Positions 54,601-63,600 of a DNA stretch of 64,000 bases are shown here, piece after piece. The notes under the pieces were generated by a model that saw only the letters and a program-made list of their open reading frames with translations, was not told where the DNA came from and made no database searches. Each line of letters begins with the position of its first letter. The first letter of the stretch is position 1. The stretch is from positions 76,275,850-76,339,849 of the forward strand of contig CM039183.1 of assembly GCA_008360975.2 (NCBI GenBank), in the 5' to 3' direction. The DNA comes from Lichenostomus cassidix (taxonomy: Eukaryota; Chordata; Aves; Passeriformes; Meliphagidae). A program made the position numbers and the translations under genes.

Positions 54601-57600
54601 GCCTTTCTTAAGTGGGAACAAAACTGAGCAGCTAACAGAAGTGGTTGGCAGAGGAGAAGATAGGTGTGACTTGTCAGCCACACAGCCCCCCTACACAATA
54701 TAAGCTGAATAAAAGTATCGCTTGCCAGTTGCAACAGAAATTGCAATTTCGATGGATCTAAGTAAATTACACTGTAGCTTGGAATTTTGAAGTTTTCTTC
54801 ATGAACAATGCAAAGGACAGCTGGAGAGGGGAGATGAGTTTTACAAGCCTACATTCTTGCCTCCTACTCCCTTGAGCTTTAATCACTTAAATCTCTTGCT
54901 AGACTCTTTAGCTTTATGGTACAGGTAATCAGTCTATTTGTTTTTCCACATGATTCTCTAATTGTATGTTCTGAAAAACTAGTCTTTGAAACATCTACAA
55001 TGTCATACTTTTTCTCCTTGAGAGTAACTCTTAAAAAAAAAGTTGTTAAACAGCATACTGTAGTGGAAACAATAAAAAAATCTTAAGTCCATTCCTTTAT
55101 TTATAAATTGATTTTAGATTTATGGAAAACTGTTCTGTTAAAAAATTAGAGAGTAAAAGATAAGCAAAGATTGCCATTTTTTAATGATGATTTTCTGACT
55201 GTTCTCAAACTACATCAAACCTCCTATCATTCTGTCAGAGAGGCTATGAAAATTAGTAAGTGTACTTCACCAATGGAATTGTCAAGTGTTAAAGATCTGT
55301 TCAGTATTATTTTGTTTATTTGGCCAGAAGGTTACAAGAGAGAAAAACAATTTGCATTAGGAAGTGCATATTTGTCTGTTCCAGTGAGTTGCAAGGTGTG
55401 TTCATCCCATTCCCAGAACTAAATATTTTAACATTTGGTACTTTAAAAAAAAAAAAAAGTCTATGTGGCACTACAAAGCATGTGAGTTGCTTTATAAAAG
55501 AGTCAAGATACGACATTGCTTCTTGTATTATGTGTGATCTACGAAGTCAGTAATCAGTTTTGTGGTTGTAGGACCAGGTGACGTGGAGCCAGAGACCCAG
55601 ACTTTTGACTCAGAGGATGTCAATGATTCTGCACCAGAAAAGCTGCCAAAGGTGACTGAAGAGAAGCCAGAGAGAAGCAAGGACTCAACCATACACACAG
55701 CCCACCAGTTTCTGATGGACACTACCCAGGTAGGATACCCAGTCTGCCTTCTTTCAGCTACAGTAGGAGAAACAAATGGTTTTACTTGACCTTTGTTAAT
55801 GATACTCTGTGAATGCAAAAGACTGGAATTCTTTTTAAGCCAACTCAGTGGCCTACTATTATTTAATAACAGAATGAAAAGTAACACACAGTGAACTTAT
55901 GTATATGCAGCTGAAAGATGCCTTTAAAATATCTAGTTCTACCCATCCTTAGCATAGAACCTTCTCAGATAATTTTTTGAAAGTTTTTCTTTTTCTAACT
56001 GTAAAGAACTGTTTTGCTCGGATGAATTTCTAGATCAAATGCTTGGATAAAGTGGAAAGCAATGGGCAAGGGTGTGTGGCCTGAAGATAACAAAAGGGTT
56101 CAGAGTGACTAGAGTGCTAGGCATCACTGACTTTAAAGCACCATTGTGGACAGAGAATCCACTTCAGTTAATTCATTACAATATATTACTTCTTTATAAA
56201 ATCTGATTTGCAGGTACTGTAGAACCATTTGAGCTTTTTATGAATTGATTCAAAAATTCTTGATTCAAAAAATACCAAGGCCTAGAAAATCCTAGTGTTT
56301 CATATAACACTCATGGTTTCCCAGTGCCAACTTCTGTTAAAAAGCATATTTTATCAGAAAGACCTATGGCATAGAAGCAGTTGGTGGTGGATAACCAGTT
56401 GATAAAGTAAAAATGTTTTCAGGGTGTGGTTTTCTTAGAAGGATTGACCTTTTATTCTTACAGTATAGTATCCTAAGTACACACTTGGGGGATGCTATTT
56501 TACTGTTTCTATGCATAACACAGAAAGGATTGTGTGCCAGCTACACTGGGTATTTCCATCTTAATGCCGAATGTTGCAGGTCTTAGGAAAAAGGCTGCTG
56601 AATGCAAGTGTTCTCTTGTTAGAATAATTGTGGGTTTGGGGCTTGTAGGCTTTTTTCCAGTTGGCACACAAAATATGAAACAGGAGAGGGAGCTCTTGCA
56701 GCACCATATAAAGGGGAAGGAAAAGTGCCTGCTGGGGGAAAGGTGCAGCTTCTCACCTTTCAGTGAAAGGAAGAGAGAAATGCCCCCATGTATATTCGTC
56801 CTCCCTTAAACCTGCAGTAGATGATCAGTGGCACAGCTGCTGCTTCTTGAGGAATGAGAAGTTACTGGGACTAACTAGTTAGCAAACATGGGCTTATTTT
56901 CCTTAATCCATAAGCCCACAGGTTATGTAGACCATGTACTGCTCTTTAGCTAAACTGGGGTTTTGTAAGTCAGGAACAGAGGTTGTCACTGAAATCACAA
57001 CGAAGTATCATAAAGCTGGGGTGTCCTTTAACAGAATGGCTTATCAAATAATACTTGGTGCCAGGTAAGGAGGATGAATGTCATTCAGTCTTCAGCTTGT
57101 TTGAATGAAGGTTTTAAAAAACTATAATTAAGTGAAGTATACTGTATTTTCAAAGATACTAGTTAGATACAGTGTTCAGTAGTTTGATCTCCATTATACT
57201 GTCATTAAATCTGGTATTTGTCAGGATCATTTCATGGATTTATCTAGAAGTTCTGTATTTTGTTATATTCAGTGTCAGTATCATAGATGTTCCTAGCTTT
57301 TTTCTATATTGATTATATCACATAAGGAGATATTTGTGGGGAGGTATTTATCCTTCATGTACATGGAAGCTATTAAAAAAACCATGGAGATTTAGAATCT
57401 TTATCTAGGTATTCAGGTATTTTTGTGTTTAAAAGAACAAGGACAATGCATTTTTACTTTTTTTATAGTTTGCTATACTTTGGGGATTACCAGATGTGTA
57501 AACTTTTCTGTCTCATAAAACTCATAACTCCACTTCTAGCTCATCATTAGAGATCCTGAAGAGCTAAGAAAAGAACTTGAAAGGCAGTTGGAAGCTTGGC

Positions 57601-60600
57601 AGACACAACAGCCTGGAACTCCAGAGGAGGTTTGTGACCTCATTTGAATATAAAACTGTCATAAGAATCCTTCACTGCATTATTTCATCTTGTTTTACTG
57701 CTAAAACCTTAAGGAATCCAAGCAGGCTGGAATCTAAATACTTTAAATCACATGATTTAGATATTGTTTTTGTTGTTACGTTTAACTTATTCTGAAAAAA
57801 AATTACATTATTCTTGAAGCAGGATGATGTTTCAGATCTTGTTTTGAATGTGAAGGCAGATTGTCATGAGACACCCTCAGTTTTAGCTGGTTACTGCCTT
57901 CTCCTTACTGCCTTCTCCTCAGTGCACTGAGGTTTGGTTTCTTTATTCAGACAGTGATTCCCAACTTCTTTTGTTTTTTCATCATTCACTTTGATTTCTT
58001 TGTGTGATGTTGTAGGAGAAGGAAGCAGCACAGTTGTGGCAGAGGTATTTGGTACTGACAGCTCCTCTATCACAGCAGCTTTGTGAACAGCTGCGACTCA
58101 TACTGGAACCCACTCAGGCTGCCAAGCTGAAGTAAGTTGGGTCTTTCTGAGGCTTCTGATTTCTTTAAACTCCTGGGCTTGTGATGCTTTAACCTCTGTA
58201 AAACTGCAGCTCTATGTTGTTCTTGTGTTACAGTAATTATTCCTGTTTGCAAATGCATTCAATTTCCTTTTGTATGGGAACCGTAGGTTATTTTATAAAA
58301 TGCAAACATGATATAGTAGTAGACATCCATCCTGAGGATATTTCCTCCTACATTTTTTTCTCCTATGCAACAGGTGATCAGTCAACTTCACCATTTGAAG
58401 TTAAGTCAAAGATTATGTTAAATGTCAAAATGTTTTATGTTGTTTATAACATTAAATCATTATTTTTTTAAGATATATAGACTTGTTTCAAACTGACGGA
58501 ATCTAAATTCAAGGTCTGCCTGCCATTTTAAGTACCTAGATATAAACTTATTTAAAAACACTGACTATCCATCTTACATTAAAAATGTGGGGGATCTTTT
58601 TTATCTATAACTAAATATTAAACTACTAATTTTGGACTTGTTGTGTTTTGCAAAAAAATTGTTGTTTGGTGTATATATTACATAGGTCAGGGATTTCCAA
58701 AATGAGATATTTGCTGGTAATATGTGTCACTGTATCTTTTCTTATCTTTCAGAGGAGACTTCAGAACAGGGAAGAGACTGAACATGCGGAAAGTGATCCC
58801 ATATATTGCCAGTCAGTTCCGGAAAGACAAGATCTGGCTGCGAAGGACCAAGCCCAGTAAACGGCAGTACCAGATTTGTCTGGCTATTGATGATTCCTCC
58901 AGTATGATAGACAATCACTCTAAACAGGTAAAATAAAACTGTGGAGGAAACTACCTGTCATTGATGAGTACGGCAGTTGCTGACTTGTTGCATACAGGGC
59001 TGGTGGCTCCTGGAAAGTCTGACTAATAATTCCAGAGCAGCTGCTTTTCCAGTCCATGTGCTTAAACTCTTATCACTTCATGCCTAAGAGATTTATTACC
59101 AAAAGATCAGTGAAAACTAGCTGAACGGATGAGCTGTTAAGTTTGTTAGACAGAGGTGTACATCTCCACTGTAAAATTACTTTTTATGTCCTACAAAAGG
59201 CTGAAATTTCCTTATCTGGCAGTTCATTGGAGCACTAAATATCCATTCATCATAACCCACTTCTATTTATTAAAATGGACTTCTAAACAGTTATTTCAGT
59301 GTTTATTTCATTACTCTACCTAAAGTGGTGTCTCTAAATCAGCTGAAGCCCTCAAGCAGAACTAGTGTCTCTTTATTGCACCATCTTACATACGACAGGA
59401 AAAAAGACAGGCAGTCTCTTCAATTATTTTTCTAAAGGATGAAAGATAATTTCAGTAATGTTCTTCATATTTAATATTGAGCTTTGAGTAAAACTTCGAA
59501 TAGCCTATCTTTTGATGTAACTTTTTTTCTTTAACAGCTTGCCTATGAATCCCTGGCAGTTATTGGAAATGCACTGACTCTTCTAGAAGTGGGACAAATT
59601 GCTGTGTGTAGGTGAGTTTATTTGAAATCCTGACTTTCCTTCAGTACTTCAGAGCAGAATGTAAATACCAGTTTCATGCTGTAATTCTCTCTTCTTTTCT
59701 AAAGCTTTGGAGAGACTGTTCAGCTGCTGCACCCGTTCCACGAGCAGTTCAGTGACCAGTCAGGGACACGGATATTGCGTCTTTGCAAGTTTCAGCAGAA
59801 GAAAACAAAAATAGCCCAGGTACACAAGAATGCCTCTAGGGCAACAGGTTTGCCCATCTTTTCCGGACAAGATAACAGCAACTTCGTGGTTTCATGATGA
59901 CTTTGTAACATTTACTAGTTTTTTGTATTGAGAGTCTGATAGCAGGTTAAATAACAAAGAGATACAATAGTCATAATTTTGTAATAGAAGAGTATTTTCT
60001 CACTTTTAGTTCTGATGTATACCACTTTTAAGCATTCAGCTTTCATTTTAAAAGATTTTTAAATCCTGTTTGAAAGCTTCTCTGAAGAGTCTTTAATTCA
60101 AAATCATTTAATAAATTTAAAGCAGGAGTTAATGTAGGAAAATACCAATAACTGTATCTGTGTTAGGTAGTCAGACTGTCTTGGCATTTAAAATGGAAAA
60201 AGGTATTTTTAAAAAATGTTTTCATTATTAAGTTTATTATTTTAATGATACTAAATTTTCTTCTTTATTTCCTCTGCAGTTTCTAGAATCATCAGCAAAT
60301 ATGTTTGCTGCAGCACAGCAGTTGTCTCAAAATATTAATCCGGGTGAGTTTTTTTGTGTTACTGTGCTTGTTGCCATGGCAGCAGAATGCTCACTCCAGT
60401 CCCAAAGTAGGATCCTGCCAGGAAGACTCCTAGCACTGAAACATCACTTGCATTAGGGCTTTGGGTTTTGCTGTGTCAAAAGCAATGCTTGGTTGAAATT
60501 TAGCTCAAAACCCAAGAGACACCTACTTCATATTTGTCAGTGATTCACTAAAATTTTGTTTAAAACCTTTTAAAAAGGCACTCTTTACCTGTGTCTCTTT

Positions 60601-63600
60601 ACATCGTGCTTGCAGACCATGTTAAGGCCTAGACAGTGCCAGCCTGGAGCACTGTCCAACTTCCTGGGGACCTTGACTCTCTAGACACTTCTGCTGTTGC
60701 TCGAGAGCTTGACTTCTCTAGGTATCCAGAAGTACACTGCTCTGAGGAGGGGTTTTGCCTCCTACCTGCCCTTCACTGTCCTGTAAGGTCATGAGCTGCT
60801 TGACTTTCCCAGAACAGCTGGAAGACTGCCTGCCTCATGTCTGACCCATAGTTAGTCTAAAAGATTGCTTTGTGATAGTTAAAAGCTTGTTGTGGTGGCA
60901 CCTGCGTTTTTTATAAGTTCTTGTTGTTGAAGTACTCCAAGAAGTGGACAGTCTGGGATTTATACTCCACAGCTGCTTTGCCACAGGCTGGCCAGGCTGT
61001 CAGAATGTTCTGAGGGGGAGCAGCATCCAGTCCTGTTGAACTAGGTCAGGATGCAATAGCAACTAGCTCCTTAGTGTTAGGGGGCTGGCAGGAGAAAAGA
61101 CCATAGGATCCATCACCTCTTTCTGTAAAAAGACAAAGCCCTGTCACATTTGGGGTCTGTCAGCAGAAGTGTGTCCTGCATCCCTCTGTCACTATTAGGG
61201 GCTTGCATTCCTGACTAATTACTGTGATTTTATGTGTAATTAAAACATGACAGATATATAGCTTGGAATGTACCTTCAGAGGGATGTATATGAATCTGGG
61301 AGCTACTTGGGTCAAGCAGCATGTCTGCAGAAATGGTTGCAGCTGAGGAGCCCAGCACTGGTGCTACATCTGATGTTTCAGAAGCTTTACTTTAGACTAA
61401 CTGGACTGTCTTGACTGTGCCTCCGAGCCTATCTTCTAATTTAGTTTTTCCAAAAATAACCCATTTGGGGCAGTCCAGGATTGTTCTCTGATGGAAGCCA
61501 AGCCTGTTAAAGTGGGGACAAGAGGGAAAAGCCTACAGATGGACCCATAGGTGCCTGCTTCTGGAGGAACAGATTCGAGCTCTATTCCATTGCAGCAGCT
61601 GGTGCTCTACTGAGCTAGTGGCTGGACTCATGTAATTCAGTATTTAACCCCTAGGCATGAAAGACAAGGCTGTGACTAAGTCTGTGTGGTATTTTCTATG
61701 ACTTTCACCCTTGATTATAGTACTGATGGATGGTAGGGATCTCTCTGTGTTGTGTGTAAATGTCACCACCCCCTCCCCGCCGTTATTCTCAGTGGTGTCA
61801 CACAGTACTTTTTTCTTGACCCACTGGTTACTGCAGCTTAATGTTAAGTCACAGAATTCCATTTGATTAAGAGTTAATTTCCTTAGGAGTACTCCTTTTC
61901 CCATTATACCCCCAGGGCAAACAACAAAATAGGGGGTTTTGCCTTTTAAATGGATTGCTCTGAACTTACTGGAATTTTCAATGTTTTTTGTGCTCAGAAA
62001 CAGCACAGCTGCTTTTGATTGTATCTGATGGAAGAGGCCTTTTCTTGGAAGGCAAGGAACGAGTGACAGCAGCAGTTCAAGCAGCTCGGAATGCCAATAT
62101 CTTTGTTATTTTCGTAGTGTTGGACAATCCTAATTCCCGGGTAAGTGAGTGAACAAGAGGGGAGTATTCAACTGCAGTGAATGAGAAACTGATACAAATC
62201 TTTTTCTTGTCTTCTGTAGTGCCATACAGCTACCTTATCTTTTGTAGGGGTCAGAGATACTGAACCCAGTTTCAGTTTTTCACATCTGTCAGAGCTACAA
62301 TTTGTTCCTACTGTGCTTCTTTTGTATTTAAAAAAAAATCCTGGCTTCCATGCCACAGAAAGGCTAAGTAAGAGCTCCTGTCTTCAAACGTAATGGTTGT
62401 AGCTCTTGGCCGCCAGGGAAGCAGCTGGCAGATTGACAGATTTGGAGTTTGAGAGATGCTTTTCTCCATCTCAGCTCTGATTCAACTTGATAATTTCTGA
62501 CAGCAGTCTCCAACTGACATGGCAGCTGGAGCCAGTATGAGATTAAACATTAGACAGAAGGGAGGGCATGAGAGTTATTTAATGCCTCAGTTGAGAAAGC
62601 TGAGTCCTGCATCTGGTAATGGGGGGAGAAAACTGTTATATGTCCTTGGATGGGAAATATCTGGGAGCTTTTCAGGAAGACTCTGTAGTGCCGTAAGTGA
62701 GCAAACGTAAGGCTGACAGGGAATTATGTGGTAAAGACTCTAATTTTGTAGTTCATGTTTTCTTCCTGTATCTTTATTTTTGCATACAAAACTCATCTAC
62801 TATATTTATTGTTGAAAAACTAACATTTCTCCTACTGACAAACTGCTAAAAGGTTCTGATGAAACGTGGCGGTAGTATCAAGGAAAAATTTTTAGTGTTG
62901 TGTTTCGTAAGATTTTTCTGCGGAAAAACAGTGTTTTCCATAAGCTTTATTAATTTTCTGAGCTGCTACACTGAGCAACTAAGTTACTTTACAAGAAGCA
63001 CAGCTAGAGTTTAATCTGATTATTGTCTTTGTAGTATTTGTCAAAATACTATGAAGTTTCTAAAGAATCTTCTATAAGAGCACTGCACAAATACAAGTTG
63101 AACTCAGCACTAAAGCGCTTACAGACTCTCCTGGGAAGGCATCAAATTAATAAAATGAAAGTGCCAACAGTAAAATCATAAAATGCTAAGACAGAATTTA
63201 TTTACAGAACTTGGTATTGCAGAAGCTTAAGCTTAGTCTCTTCTAGTCTATAACTCATGGATTAGTACAGTTTTGTCTAAAAGGGCAAAAGCATTTAACT
63301 GATTTATGTTCCGCTTCTGATCTGATTTACCATTGAACACTTACAGCTTTTAATCTTAAAAGTAATTTATTAACTTTTAATCTAACAGGGGAAAATTGTA
63401 AGTATTTGGAAAATAGGATAAATTCTATCAGCGGTCATAAAATATGTGTGTCATTTAGTAGTAACATCAGTACTTTCTTACAGGATTCTATTTTGGACAT
63501 AAAAGTACCTATATTCAAAGGACCTGGAGAATTGCCTGAGATCAGGTCGTACATGGAAGAATTCCCATTCCCGTTCTACATGATCCTGAGAGACGTGAAC

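Noticed and set aside
55528..55887. 119-codon minus-strand open frame
   Set aside because: Shadow of exon 74 on the opposite strand.
59894..59939. Possible C/D snoRNA (atgatga ... ctga)
   Set aside because: Only about 36 bases between the boxes, no terminal stem, and no clear C' or D' box.
61644..62006. 120-codon minus-strand open frame
   Set aside because: Runs through intron into the start of exon 81 antisense; no recognisable protein.
62853..62970. Possible snoRNA-like ctgatga motif in the last intron
   Set aside because: The next ctga is over 100 bases away and no closing stem is visible.
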